A DNA stretch of 62,841 nucleotides from Anaerolineales bacterium UBA3082 (GCA_002366595.1 DFBK01000006.1:1429-64269), one strand, 5' to 3'; positions 7,786 to 14,908 are shown, counted from the first letter of the stretch. The notes: generated from the sequence alone by a model not told the origin. A program made the numbers and translations.

Positions 7786-8421
7786 ATGAGAAAAAGCGAG
7801 ATAATAATCCTGGGGATAATAGTGGTTTCTTTCCTCATCGGAATGTACTTCTATCCCCGGATGCCAGGGGCAATCGCCTCTCACTGGAATATCAGAGGAG
7901 AAGTCGATGGCTACATGTCAAAATTCTGGGGTTTGTTTCTGATGCCAGTTATTTCTGTTGGATTGTTGTTGCTTTTTGTCCTGATACCTAAGATAGACCC
8001 TTTGAAGGCCAATATCGAGAAATTCAGGAACTATTACGATGGGTTTATATTAGTAGTGATTGTGTTTCTGTTCTACCTCTACCTCTTGACCATTCTCTGG
8101 AATATGGGCCTAAGATTCGATATGATCCAACTGCTGGCACCCGCTTGCGGAATACTCTTATACTGCTGTGGAATTCTAATAGAGAACGCGAAAAGGAACT
8201 GGTTCATTGGAATCAGAACACCTTGGACTTTGAGCAGTGAAGAAGTATGGGAGAAAACCCATAAGATCGGTGGGAGGCTGTTCAAGATTAGTGGGGTAAT
8301 CGCTCTTCTTGGAGTGTTGTTCCGCGACTACGCCCTGTTCTTCATCCTCGTGCCCGCTATTTTGATTGCCGTTTATACAACCGTTTACTCATACTTTGAG
8401 TACCAAAAAGAGACAAGATGA
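7786..8421 (+). CDS. SdpI-family membrane protein (DUF1648 + SdpI)
   Basis: A 211-residue integral membrane protein. The N-terminal DUF1648-type part has a transmembrane segment followed by ASHWNIRGEVDGY, the usual HWN-G motif. The C-terminal SdpI part contains RNWFIGIRTPWTLSSEEVW followed by THKIGGR, which is diagnostic. About six membrane segments are visible. In Bacillus, SdpI is the immunity protein against the SdpC toxin and also acts in signalling; most homologues are of unknown role. No sdpABC genes are nearby. ATG at 7786 follows GGAGG with a five-base spacer; the upstream TTG at 7774 overlaps the ribosome site. The gene is flanked on both sides by the dispersed repeat. Confidence 0.85.
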   Translation: MRKSEIIILGIIVVSFLIGMYFYPRMPGAIASHWNIRGEVDGYMSKFWGLFLMPVISVGLLLLFVLIPKIDPLKANIEKFRNYYDGFILVVIVFLFYLYLLTILWNMGLRFDMIQLLAPACGILLYCCGILIENAKRNWFIGIRTPWTLSSEEVWEKTHKIGGRLFKISGVIALLGVLFRDYALFFILVPAILIAVYTTVYSYFEYQKETR

Positions 8422-8430
8422 GAGCCAACC

Positions 8431-8573
8431 GACCAAGCATCTCCTCATTTTTCACCAACTTGCAAGCGCCTATGCCCTTGGGGCGCAAGGTCCGCTTGCT
8501 CTTGCGCAACAACTCTGTCAAAATTGGCAGTAAGTAGGGCAGGTTTCCATACCTGCACCTGAATCTTCTGCGG
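8431..8573. repeat. Dispersed ~150-bp repeat, copy 2
   Basis: Starts ten bases after the SdpI-like stop codon. It aligns with 7575-7716 through CTTGCAAGCGCC, the GGGGCGCAAGG arm, CTGTCAAAATTGGCAG, the GGCAGGT hairpin and CCTGAATCTTCTGCG. Confidence 0.8.
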
Positions 8574-8586
8574 CTTTGCAGGGTCG

Positions 8587-8664
8587 GGGCCGGAGATAGC
8601 GAACGGTGACGGGCAATCGACCTAGCATCACCTCATTCTTCACCAACCTGCAAGTGCCCATGGC
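8587..8664. repeat. Dispersed repeat, copy 3 (5' half only)
   Basis: GGGGCCGGAGATAGCGAACG through CAAGTGCCCATGG corresponds to the first half of copies 1 and 4 and is broken off before the second arm. Nothing else is seen in 8422-8722. Confidence 0.7.
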
Positions 8665-8722
8665 GTTGTGAGAAGGGGAGGCAAAAGGCTACAGAATATC
8701 ATATTTTAAGGAGGACTATCCC

Positions 8723-9211
8723 GTGGAGAAGAACAGACTAATCGAGATCGCAAGACTGGTAGCCAGCATAATCATTTGCCAGGGGGCGGGTTTGGTTGGC
8801 TCGATTTTCACCACACCCGCCATCCCCACCTGGTACGCAGCCCTGAGAAAGCCATCTTTCAGCCCTCCCAATTGGTTGTTTGCCCCAGTTTGGATTACCC
8901 TCTTTGCGCTCATGGGGGTATCGGCGTTCCTTGTGTGGCGCAAGGGGCTAGGTGATCCCCAGGTCAGAATCGTTCTAGCTATCTTCGTAATCCAATTGAT
9001 TTTGAACACCACGTGGTCGGTGGTATTCTTCGGACTCAGGTCCCCCCTTGGAGGGCTTATTGTCATCGCGGTTCTCTGGGTCGCGATATTGTTGACTATC
9101 CTCAACTTCTTCAAGATATCAACGACAGCGGGGATAGTTCTCATACCTTACATCCTATGGGTGAGTTTCGCTGCCGTCCTCAACCTCTTCATCTGGAGGC
9201 TCAATAGTTGA
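8723..9211 (+). CDS. tspO: TspO/MBR family protein
   Basis: A 162-residue five-helix membrane protein of the TspO/peripheral benzodiazepine receptor family, whose members bind porphyrins and other hydrophobic ligands. The diagnostic segment WYAALRKPSFSPPNWLF followed by APVW lies at about residues 37-58, and NTTWSVVFFGLRSPLGGL at about 94-111. The start is GTG at 8723 after AAGGAGG. The C-terminus WVSFAAVLNLFIWRLN is complete. It stands alone, between copies of the dispersed repeat. The family call is firm; the physiological ligand is unknown. Confidence 0.93.
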   Translation: MEKNRLIEIARLVASIIICQGAGLVGSIFTTPAIPTWYAALRKPSFSPPNWLFAPVWITLFALMGVSAFLVWRKGLGDPQVRIVLAIFVIQLILNTTWSVVFFGLRSPLGGLIVIAVLWVAILLTILNFFKISTTAGIVLIPYILWVSFAAVLNLFIWRLNS

Positions 9212-9268
9212 GGTTGTGGAGCGTACATGCTAAGTATCTAGAATCTTCTAGGGCCGCTACGCTCGGAC

Positions 9269-9390
9269 CTGGGGCTAGCGAATGGTGACGAGCCATCGGT
9301 CTAGCATCGCCTCATTCTTCACCAACTTGCAAGCGCCCATGCCCTTGGGGCGCAAGGTCCGCTTGCTTTTGCGCAACAACTGGATCAAAA
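9269..9390. repeat. Dispersed ~150-bp repeat, copy 4
   Basis: Aligns with the other copies from GCGAATGGTGACG through GCGCAACAACTGGATCAAAAT, then diverges. Like the others it lies just 3' of a gene, here tspO. Confidence 0.75.
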
Positions 9391-9395
9391 TCCGA

Positions 9396-9713
9396 CGACA
9401 GACCAACTGCTGTGGACACCACGGAGAGCCTGGGCCGAAGACGCGGCGAAGGATCGATAGATCGATCGCCTGCCCTGCCCGGGCTCTCCACTGAAATCTT
9501 ATCATCTCCCACAACATCTATCAATGGGAAGATGGTACCATTTCTTGGGCGATAATCGTGATGAGGGGCAGCGCATGAGAATCGGAGGCGACCAACGATG
9601 AACCTCTGCACCATCATCTGGGCCAGTAACAATTCCCAAATCCGGCTGAACCCTCTGCAGCAGGCCGACAAGGGGCCACCACTGATGCCGGAATCCATCG
9701 AGGGAGTAGGCTT
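9396..9713. other. Gene-free stretch
   Basis: No convincing gene. A minus-strand frame crosses it but has no recognisable motif and runs into the repeat. A short GATCGAT-rich palindrome lies near 9452-9468. Confidence 0.5.
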
Positions 9714-10004
9714 ATGCCAGCAAAGATTAGCGTAAGCAAAAAGGAGGAGATTACTACTGGATGGGTTTTCGAAGTGGCTATCTCCGAGCGGGGGAGTGAA
9801 ACGGTCCACACGGTTACGCTGAGTAAGACAGACTATGAGCGGCTAACCGAGGGAAAGGCCCCGCCCGAAAGCCTGATAGAGCGCTCCTTTGAGTTCCTTC
9901 TCCAACGGGAGCCCAAAGAATCGATCCTGCGCCGCTTTGACCTCACCAAGATCGGCTTCTACTTCCCCGAATACGAGCGGGAGATCCGCCAGAGGCTCGG
10001 CTAG
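9714..10004 (+). CDS. Conserved small hypothetical protein
   Basis: A 96-residue soluble protein without membrane segments. It has a short Lys-rich N-terminus, a beta-rich middle (VFEVAISERGSETVHTVTL), then SKTDYERLTEG, LIERSFEFLLQREPKESIL and FYFPEYEREIR. I recognise this as a conserved bacterial small-protein pattern, but no function is established. ATG at 9714 follows GAGGGAG. It is convergent with rsmE, whose end lies six bases downstream, so it is not part of the heat-shock operon. Confidence 0.65.
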   Translation: MPAKISVSKKEEITTGWVFEVAISERGSETVHTVTLSKTDYERLTEGKAPPESLIERSFEFLLQREPKESILRRFDLTKIGFYFPEYEREIRQRLG

Positions 10005-10010
10005 CCCCTC

Positions 10011-10781
10011 TTACTCCATATCCCCCAACTCATAGAGTATCGCCGCCGCGGCCACCAGCCCCGCCGTCTCGGCCCTCAGTATGCGGGGGCCTAACGTGAC
10101 AGGGATGCCCCCATATCTCTGCCCCTGCTCTACCTCCTGAGGGGTGAACCCCCCTTCCGGGCCGATGAAGAGGTTGATAGAAAAGGGGATGGGCTGGGTG
10201 CCCCTGAGGACGGAGCGCAAACTGTTCTTCTTTGGGGCGGGCATCCCTGAGCCAGCCTCCTCCCAGGGGACGATGGTCAGTCCGCCTCGACTGGCTTCCT
10301 GCCAGGCCTGACGCAGAAGCAAGGCCGACCGCAGGACGGGAAGGCGACCTCGCCTCGACTGCTCCGCCGCCTCTAGGATGATCCGCCTCCACCTCTCAAC
10401 CTTCTTCTCTCCGATATCCTCCAGGCTGGAGATGATACACCGGGCGGCGACCACGGGGACGAAAGCCACCACCCCCACCTCGGTGCACTTTTGTAATACG
10501 CTCTCGAAGGCTCGTCCTCTGAGGAAGGATTGGTAAAGGGTTATCTTAGTGCGAGGCTCGCTTTCAGCCAGGCTCTTCTGCAGGATCTGCCCCACTACCC
10601 GCTCCCGGCTCATCTCGCCCAGTTCCACCTGGTATTCCCAACCCGAGTTATCGAGGAGGATGACCCGGTCGCCCGGCTTCAAGCGGAGGACATTCCTTAC
10701 CTGGTGAGTCAGGGGGCCGGTGATCTCCACCCCTTCCCCCTGAAGCCATTCTGGGGGGATAAAGAAACGGTGTAGATGCAT
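10011..10781 (-). CDS. rsmE: 16S rRNA (uracil1498-N3)-methyltransferase RsmE
   Basis: A 256-residue SPOUT-class methyltransferase that methylates N3 of U1498 in 16S rRNA using S-adenosylmethionine. The N-terminal PUA-like domain starts HRFFIPPEWLQG. The SPOUT knot carries LFIGPEGGFTPQEVEQG and the final loop LGPRILRAETAGLVAAAA. Length is typical. It is the last gene of the dnaJ-prmA-rsmE run, 18 bp after prmA, the order seen in many Gram-positive and related bacteria. Confidence 0.95.
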   Translation of the reverse strand: MHLHRFFIPPEWLQGEGVEITGPLTHQVRNVLRLKPGDRVILLDNSGWEYQVELGEMSRERVVGQILQKSLAESEPRTKITLYQSFLRGRAFESVLQKCTEVGVVAFVPVVAARCIISSLEDIGEKKVERWRRIILEAAEQSRRGRLPVLRSALLLRQAWQEASRGGLTIVPWEEAGSGMPAPKKNSLRSVLRGTQPIPFSINLFIGPEGGFTPQEVEQGQRYGGIPVTLGPRILRAETAGLVAAAAILYELGDME

Positions 10782-10799
10782 CCTGGCGGGGGAATCGAC

Positions 10800-11663
10800 T
10801 TACTTCCCCTCTCTCCTTCCTATCAGAGTGACCCAATCGCCCTTCTGAAGAGGGCTCAACTCCTTGAGCCCCCACTCTCTAAGGGTCTTCCTTACTTCCT
10901 CTTCTTCAGAAGCCATGATTCCGGCGGCGATGAGGAGACCCCCTGGCTTCAGGTGATCGAGGAGGCCCTTTTCTATAAGATCGGCTATCGTCCGGGCCAG
11001 GATGTTCACCACTATCAGATCGAAGAGGATTCCCTCCGCCATCTCCAGCGATCCCTCTTTCACCTTCACCGCCCTACCGACGCCGTTAGCCAGCACGTTC
11101 TCCTTCGCTATCTTCACCGCCAAGGGGTTGGTATCCAGGGCTAGGACGGTGCTGGCTCCCAGTTTGGCGGCGGCGATAGCCAAGATGCCGGAGCCGGTAC
11201 CCAGGTCGAGGACCTTCGCCCCGCGGGAGAGGTGCTCTTCTAAGGCTTCCAGGCACATGCGGGTAGTGGGGTGGAGCCCCGTCCCGAAGGCCATCCCTGG
11301 ATCGAGGGTGATGACCACCTCACCGTTAGTGGGGAGATACCTCTGCCATGAAGGAGATACTGCCAAGCGACGGCCGATATGCTGGGGCTCGTAATGGGCT
11401 TTCCACGCCTCGGCCCACTCCTCTTCTTTCACTTCTCTCACCTGGGGCTCGGGCAAGGGCCTTATCTGCCCCAGATGCCAGAGGGCTTCGTAAAGGGGCT
11501 TCAACCTCTGGTCGTGCATGGGGGTGAACGTTTTCACGGTTACCAGGGGGTCATCAGGCCAGGCCTCCACCACCGCTCCTCCCTCTCCGTACTGGTTGAA
11601 GAGTTCGCTTATCGCTTCTGCGCTCTCTTCATCAACCCGAAGGCTTATCTCCAGCCAGTTCAA
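10800..11663 (-). CDS. prmA: Ribosomal protein L11 methyltransferase PrmA
   Basis: A 287-residue protein. The N-terminal substrate-recognition domain (about 1-85) has the usual ferredoxin-like character. The SAM-dependent methyltransferase domain has motif I VLDLGTGSGILAIAAAKLGA, an acidic residue in VLALDTNPLAV, and the PrmA signature DLIVVNILARTIADL. It trimethylates ribosomal protein L11. It lies 24 bp after dnaJ in the same operon. Confidence 0.95.
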   Translation of the reverse strand: MNWLEISLRVDEESAEAISELFNQYGEGGAVVEAWPDDPLVTVKTFTPMHDQRLKPLYEALWHLGQIRPLPEPQVREVKEEEWAEAWKAHYEPQHIGRRLAVSPSWQRYLPTNGEVVITLDPGMAFGTGLHPTTRMCLEALEEHLSRGAKVLDLGTGSGILAIAAAKLGASTVLALDTNPLAVKIAKENVLANGVGRAVKVKEGSLEMAEGILFDLIVVNILARTIADLIEKGLLDHLKPGGLLIAAGIMASEEEEVRKTLREWGLKELSPLQKGDWVTLIGRREGK

Positions 11664-11687
11664 GGTCTTGCCTTTCGTGGAGAGAAG

Positions 11688-12797
11688 TTAGAGGTTGAGA
11701 GCATCCCTTATCCTATTCAAGAACCCCTTCTCGCTCTGGGGGATGACCTCTTTGCCCAGGCTCTTGGACAATCGCTTGAGGAGTTCTCGCTGTTCCTCGG
11801 TGAGGTTGGTGGGGGTGACCACATAGACGGTAACCAACTGGTCGCCACGGCCATCGCCTCTCAGGTGGGGGATACCCCTATTTTTTAGCCTGAAGGTCTC
11901 GCCCGTCTGGGTGCCCGCGGGGATGGCGAGGGTAGTCGTGCCCTCCAAGGTGGGCACCTCCACCTCATCGCCCAGGGCAGCCTGGGCTATATTGATGGGC
12001 AACTCCAGGAAGATGTTGGAGTCTTGCCGCTTGAAATAGCGATGCCTCTTGACTGAGAGGTGCACATAGAGGTTTCCGGGCGGCCCACCCCATAAGCCCG
12101 CTTCTCCCTCCCCATCCAGGCGGAGTCGGACTCCGGAATCAACGCCTGCGGGGGTAGTCACCTCTAGCGTCTTAGTGACGCGGACGCGCCTATCCCCTCG
12201 GCACTCCCCACAGGCGGTGACCACCACTTCCCCCTCCCCGTGGCAGCGAGGGCAGGTGGTCATACTGACGAAGGAGCCGAACAAAGACTGGCGGACATGG
12301 CGCACCTGACCTGTGCCCTGGCACTCGGGGCACCTTATGGGCTCCGTGCCCGGCTCAGCGCCGGTGCCGTGGCAGCGGGGGCAGGTATCCAAGCGGGAGA
12401 CCTCTATCTCCTTCTCGCAGCCGAAAACCGCCTCCTCGAACTCCAAGGTAAGGTCATAGCGGAGGTCCGAGCCCCGCTGAGCGCGGGCCCGGGGACCGCG
12501 AGGCCGCATCCCGAAGCCGAAGAAGTCCTCGAATATATCGCTCAAGCCGCCGAAGCCCATGTCGCCGAAGCCACCCATATCCGCGCGGCCGAAGCGGTCG
12601 TAGTTGGCCCGCTTCTGGGGGTCGTTTAGCACCTGGTAGGCCTCGTTTATCTCCTTGAAGCGGGCCTCGGCATTGGGGGATTTGTTCACATCAGGGTGGT
12701 ACTGGCGGGCCAGGTGGCGATAAGCCCGCTTTATATCATCTTGCGCGGCGTTCCGAGGGACGCCCAATATCTCGTAGAAATCGCGTCTAGCGCTCAT
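11688..12797 (-). CDS. dnaJ: Chaperone protein DnaJ
   Basis: A 369-residue class I Hsp40 that stimulates the DnaK ATPase. The J domain (about 5-70) has HPD at 34-36. A Gly/Phe-rich linker runs to about residue 108. The zinc region has four CxxC modules: CPRCHGTG, CPECQGTG, CPRCHGEG and CGECRGDR, the last lacking the usual final Gly. C-terminal substrate domains follow. ATG at 12797 begins MSARRDFYEILGV. About 4.6 kb of inserted toxin-antitoxin and nuclease genes separates it from dnaK. Fragments of its first 20-40 bp are found again at 13800, 14723 and 14887. Confidence 0.97.
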   Translation of the reverse strand: MSARRDFYEILGVPRNAAQDDIKRAYRHLARQYHPDVNKSPNAEARFKEINEAYQVLNDPQKRANYDRFGRADMGGFGDMGFGGLSDIFEDFFGFGMRPRGPRARAQRGSDLRYDLTLEFEEAVFGCEKEIEVSRLDTCPRCHGTGAEPGTEPIRCPECQGTGQVRHVRQSLFGSFVSMTTCPRCHGEGEVVVTACGECRGDRRVRVTKTLEVTTPAGVDSGVRLRLDGEGEAGLWGGPPGNLYVHLSVKRHRYFKRQDSNIFLELPINIAQAALGDEVEVPTLEGTTTLAIPAGTQTGETFRLKNRGIPHLRGDGRGDQLVTVYVVTPTNLTEEQRELLKRLSKSLGKEVIPQSEKGFLNRIRDALNL

Positions 12798-12800
12798 AGG
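12761..12800 (-). repeat. dnaJ 5' end (parent of the dispersed fragments)
   Basis: The first 12 codons of dnaJ plus three bases upstream. This 40-bp block is repeated at 14723-14762 with one mismatch; its promoter-proximal 22 bp recur at 13800-13821, and bases 12776-12797 recur at 14887-14908. Confidence 0.9.
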
Positions 12801-12834
12801 CCAGTTAATAAATCTAGTTCTTTAAGAGGGAGCC

Positions 12835-13074
12835 TCACGCTTCGCGGTAGGCTTCCAAGAACTCGTCTCTCGAGATCCTTGCCTGGGTGCAGATGGCTCG
12901 TAGCGTTGAGCCTTTTATCTTGGGGTGATTAGGCATGGTTAGCGGCGTTTGGGTGCCGTCGGGGTTCTCATGCACCATAGAGATATGTTCCTTTTCACGA
13001 ACCAATCGGAAGCCGAGGTGTCTCAGGGCTTTGACCACCTTTCGCCTTGGTGCATCCACTGGCCATTTGGCCAT
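12835..13074 (-). CDS. hicA: HicA-type toxin (mRNA interferase)
   Basis: A 79-residue protein of the HicA family, with a double-stranded-RNA-binding-like fold and a catalytic His. The visible pattern is KVVKALRHLGF, then KEHISMVHENPDG, then TMPNHPKIKGSTLRAI, which is the HicA core. The gene overlaps the preceding hicB by one base. HicA toxins cleave mRNA and are neutralised by HicB. It lies 37 bp upstream of dnaJ on the same strand, so transcripts of this module could run into dnaJ. Confidence 0.88.
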   Translation of the reverse strand: MAKWPVDAPRRKVVKALRHLGFRLVREKEHISMVHENPDGTQTPLTMPNHPKIKGSTLRAICTQARISRDEFLEAYREA

Positions 13075-13298
13075 TAGATAGACACCCCTGTCTCGGCAAC
13101 AAAGGCTTCAATGACTGGTGAGTCGGTCTCAAGAACCTCTTCGCCGAAGGTCTCAATATGAAAACGGATGGCCGATTTCACATCAGCCAGAGCCTCTTCG
13201 TAAGTATTCCCCTGGCCGACGACAACCCCTTTCAGTCCCAGCGGATATGCTATGTAGCCATCGGAATGTTTTTCAACCACTACCTTGAACTGTCGCAC
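13074..13298 (-). CDS. hicB: HicB-family antitoxin
   Basis: A 74-residue protein with the compact HicB fold: FKVVVEKHSDGYIAYPLGLKG, then NTYEEALADVKSAIRFHIETFG. No DNA-binding domain follows, as in short HicB proteins. It overlaps hicA by one base, the usual tight coupling of this pair. The antitoxin-first order allows the antitoxin to be made before the toxin. Confidence 0.85.
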   Translation of the reverse strand: MRQFKVVVEKHSDGYIAYPLGLKGVVVGQGNTYEEALADVKSAIRFHIETFGEEVLETDSPVIEAFVAETGVSI

Positions 13299-13313
13299 CG
13301 TAGTATCCTCCTC

Positions 13314-13514
13314 TCAACGCTCTTGCTCAATCTCACTAATGGCTTGATCGAAGGGGATGGCTTCGTCCTTTGCTGCCTTGGCAGCATCATAGGCGCGGAT
13401 CGATTCCAGTTCCTCCAACTCCTCTGGTAACCTCTGATACTCATCTATACCGAGAAGCACCCCTACCCGTTTTCCCTTCTCATCAATTATGTATTTTCCG
13501 TTAAGAGAAGCCAT
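13314..13514 (-). CDS. Phd/RelB-like small antitoxin, toxin partner absent
   Basis: A 66-residue protein beginning NGKYIIDEKGKRVGVLLGIDEYQRL, which resembles the N-terminal part of Phd/YefM-type or related antitoxins, followed by an acidic helical tail (EELEELESIRAYDAAKAAKDE). It lies 15 bp upstream of hicB on the same strand and follows GAGGAGATAG. A TATAAT box (minus strand) lies at 13536-13541. Such antitoxins normally precede a RelE-type toxin, and none is present. It may be an orphan antitoxin or a third part of the hicBA operon. Confidence 0.6.
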   Translation of the reverse strand: MASLNGKYIIDEKGKRVGVLLGIDEYQRLPEELEELESIRAYDAAKAAKDEAIPFDQAISEIEQER

Positions 13515-13530
13515 GGTCTATCTCCTCTAA

Positions 13531-13611
13531 CACATATTATATGCGAGGTTCAGTTGATATTCCTCTCATATCCAATCCTACCGCGACTGGGTTTTACCGG
13601 CTGAAGCCTCC
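13531..13611. repeat. Upstream block shared by the two toxin-antitoxin modules, copy 1
   Basis: From the TATAAT box through ATGCGAGGTTCAGTT to CCGGCTGAAGCCTC. It aligns over about 80 bp with 14582-14667, roughly three-quarters identical by eye. It carries the module promoter, read on the minus strand. Confidence 0.7.
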
Positions 13612-13710
13612 AATCCTCTTCACGTTTCCGTAGCGGCGCCCTTCAGGGCGACGATCTTCCCCGTCAGGCTAAAGCCCCTGGCCCACATCAGCCAGGACAG
13701 GCCGACGCTA

Positions 13711-13753
13711 CTGAAGCCTCGATTCCATTGTAACACTAGGGATTGGAACCTTT
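13711..13753. repeat. Intergenic GAAGCCTCGATTCCATTG repeat, copy 1
   Basis: Shares TAACACTAGGGATTGGA with copy 3 at 14831-14884 and the first 18 bases with copy 2 at 14657-14714. Copies are imperfect and irregularly spaced. The rest of 13612-13876 holds short hairpin-like CTTCAGGGCG and GGCTAAAGCC motifs and no gene. Confidence 0.65.
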
Positions 13754-13774
13754 CCCACAGGGATCCTGTAAGGA
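13753..13774. repeat. Palindromic element, copy 4
   Basis: A 22-bp copy, TCCCACAGGGATCC then TGTAAGGA, intergenic between the two toxin-antitoxin modules. Confidence 0.7.
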
Positions 13775-13799
13775 TAGGCGGACCTCCTATTCACATGAT

Positions 13800-13821
13800 A
13801 ATCGCATCTAGCGCTCATAGG
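13800..13821. repeat. Relic of the dnaJ 5' end, copy A
   Basis: 22 bp identical, bar one mismatch, to 12779-12800 (start codon and first six codons of dnaJ). It sits between the two toxin-antitoxin modules, in the same orientation as dnaJ, and no dnaJ coding follows. Confidence 0.85.
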
Positions 13822-13876
13822 TCAACTGACCGATTCACGCAACAGCGTAACGCCGCCTCGATCATGTTGGCGCTGC

Positions 13877-14089
13877 TCAAGGGATATCTATGAATTCAGC
13901 AAAGGCTTGCGGCTCAGGAACAGGTAGGTTGTCTCCCCACAATCCTCGTACGTGCATTTCGACGGCTTCTTGCATGTTGCGCTTGACTTCCTCACGGGTT
14001 TTGCCCGTCGCCACACAACCGGGCGGGTCAGACGAGTACACCGAGTAGTTTCCATTTGCCTTTTCAACCACAATCAGAAAACGATACAT
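13877..14089 (-). CDS. hicB: HicB-family antitoxin (second in the HicB-HicA-HicB module)
   Basis: About 70 residues from ATG at 14089 (MYRFLIVVEKANGNYSVY), or 79 from an in-frame GTG at 14116 that overlaps hicA. The HicB core is clear: SSDPPGCVATGKTREEV followed by KRNMQEAVEMHVRGL. No DNA-binding extension. This is the conventional partner position, directly behind hicA. It has an unusual companion, because a second HicB-like gene precedes hicA. Confidence 0.8.
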   Translation of the reverse strand: MYRFLIVVEKANGNYSVYSSDPPGCVATGKTREEVKRNMQEAVEMHVRGLWGDNLPVPEPQAFAEFIDIP

Positions 14090-14100
14090 AGGGAGTTGTT

Positions 14101-14322
14101 TCAAAGTTTCTCCCACACTTCTCTTTTGATTTCGGCCTGCTTTAGAATTCTGGAAAGCAACTCTTTTCCGATGTCTTTTTGGTGAGGGTTGGGAATGCGC
14201 AGAGTGATATCACCCTTGACCATAAATTGGTGCTTGCCTCCAGCATAAGGGCCTTCAAAGCCCAGTTCTCTCAGGTATCGAATCAAGTCTCCTCGCTTTA
14301 TGGGCCCAAAACGAGGCATCAA
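14101..14322 (-). CDS. hicA: HicA-type toxin
   Basis: A 73-residue HicA-family protein: GDLIRYLRELGFEGPYAGG, then KHQFMVKGDITLRIPNPH, then KDIGKELLSRILKQA. The His in GGKHQFM is in the catalytic position. The start overlaps the stop of the preceding HicB-like gene by four bases (ATGA), so translation is coupled to it. It is expected to cleave mRNA when unbound by antitoxin. Confidence 0.85.
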   Translation of the reverse strand: MMPRFGPIKRGDLIRYLRELGFEGPYAGGKHQFMVKGDITLRIPNPHQKDIGKELLSRILKQAEIKREVWEKL

Positions 14323-14561
14323 ACAACTTCCTTGATGGTCAACTCGATGCCATCAACGACTGGCAAGGGCAGGTTGCGCGATATTCGGAAAAGTATCCAG
14401 GCTTCTAAAGCCTCTTCCAATTCGTCGCGACATGCTTCAAGGGTGCTGGCATTAGCATAGATACCCTGGAAGCCATGGATTTCGCCGTAGAAGGTATTAT
14501 CATCGGGAAGGATTTCATACCTGGCCTTTTGCATCGCCGCACGGATATATCTGGTTAACAT
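14319..14561 (-). CDS. hicB: HicB-like antitoxin (first in the HicB-HicA-HicB module)
   Basis: An 80-residue protein with the HicB-like core ARYEILPDDNTFYGEIHGF, then QGIYANASTLEACRDEL, then EEALEAWILFRISRNLPLP. This subgroup keeps the GF-G-WANA pattern of HicB proteins. GAGGAGG lies 5' of the ATG, and a minus-strand TATAAT lies at 14591-14596. It overlaps hicA by four bases, making a B-A-B operon with the gene at 13877. Confidence 0.78.
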   Translation of the reverse strand: MLTRYIRAAMQKARYEILPDDNTFYGEIHGFQGIYANASTLEACRDELEEALEAWILFRISRNLPLPVVDGIELTIKEVV

Positions 14562-14581
14562 ATTGATGCCTCCTCAAGAAC

Positions 14582-14667
14582 ACCACTATCATTATATGCG
14601 AAGTTCAATTTATGTTCCTCTTATCTCCAACTCTACCGGGAGTGGTGTTTTGCCGGCTGAAGCCTCG
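14582..14667. repeat. Upstream block shared by the two toxin-antitoxin modules, copy 2
   Basis: Aligns with 13531-13611: ATTATATGCGAAGTTCAATTT through CTCTACCG to CCGGCTGAAGCCTCG. It holds the promoter-like region of the B-A-B module. Confidence 0.7.
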
Positions 14668-14714
14668 ATTCCATTGCAATCCGAGGGATTGAAGCCTTTA
14701 GGCGGAACTTCTAT
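14657..14714. repeat. Intergenic GAAGCCTCGATTCCATTG repeat, copy 2
   Basis: Continues with GAGGGATTGAAGCC and then TTTAGGCGGAACTTCTA, the tail also found in copy 3. It overlaps the end of the shared upstream block. Confidence 0.65.
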
Positions 14715-14722
14715 CCTGGGAA

Positions 14723-14762
14723 CGCCCAGTATCTCGTAGAAATCGCGTCTAGCGCTCATAGG
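14723..14762. repeat. Relic of the dnaJ 5' end, copy B
   Basis: 40 bp with one mismatch to 12761-12800, covering the start codon and first 12 codons of dnaJ in the same orientation. The copy ends there. It lies just upstream (in minus-strand terms) of the B-A-B module. Confidence 0.92.
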
Positions 14763-14787
14763 CTAACTGGTTAGTGTTTGCCGGCTG

Positions 14788-14825
14788 TCCTTACAGGATC
14801 CCTGTCCCGCAGGGATCCCGAGGGA
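14788..14825. repeat. Palindromic element, copies 5 and 6 in tandem
   Basis: TCCTTACAGGATCCCTG (14788-14804) is followed directly by a full 21-bp copy starting TCCCGCAGGGATCCCG (14805-14825). This is the only tandem pair seen. Confidence 0.72.
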
Positions 14826-14830
14826 TGGGA

Positions 14831-14884
14831 AAGCCTCGATTCCATTGTAACACTAGGGATTGGAGCCTTTAGGCGGAACTTCTA
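14831..14884. repeat. Intergenic GAAGCCTCGATTCCATTG repeat, copy 3
   Basis: AAGCCTCGATTCCATTG, then TAACACTAGGGATTGGAGCC, then TTTAGGCGGAACTTCTA. Immediately followed by the third dnaJ 5'-end relic. Confidence 0.65.
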
Positions 14885-14886
14885 CC

Positions 14887-14908
14887 AGAAATCGCGTCTA
14901 GCGCTCAT
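14887..14908. repeat. Relic of the dnaJ 5' end, copy C
   Basis: 22 of 22 bp identical to 12776-12797 (start codon plus first six codons). It lies 29 bp beyond the end of the 478-residue nuclease-like gene. Confidence 0.85.

Noticed and set aside
9312..9809. 165-codon open frame on the minus strand
   Set aside because: No start signal or domain; it runs through the dispersed repeat and overlaps the start of the conserved small protein gene.
13711..14884. GAAGCCTCGATTCC / AGGGATTGGAAC repeats looked like CRISPR repeats
   Set aside because: Only three imperfect copies at irregular distances, interrupted by genes; no equal-length spacers and no cas genes.
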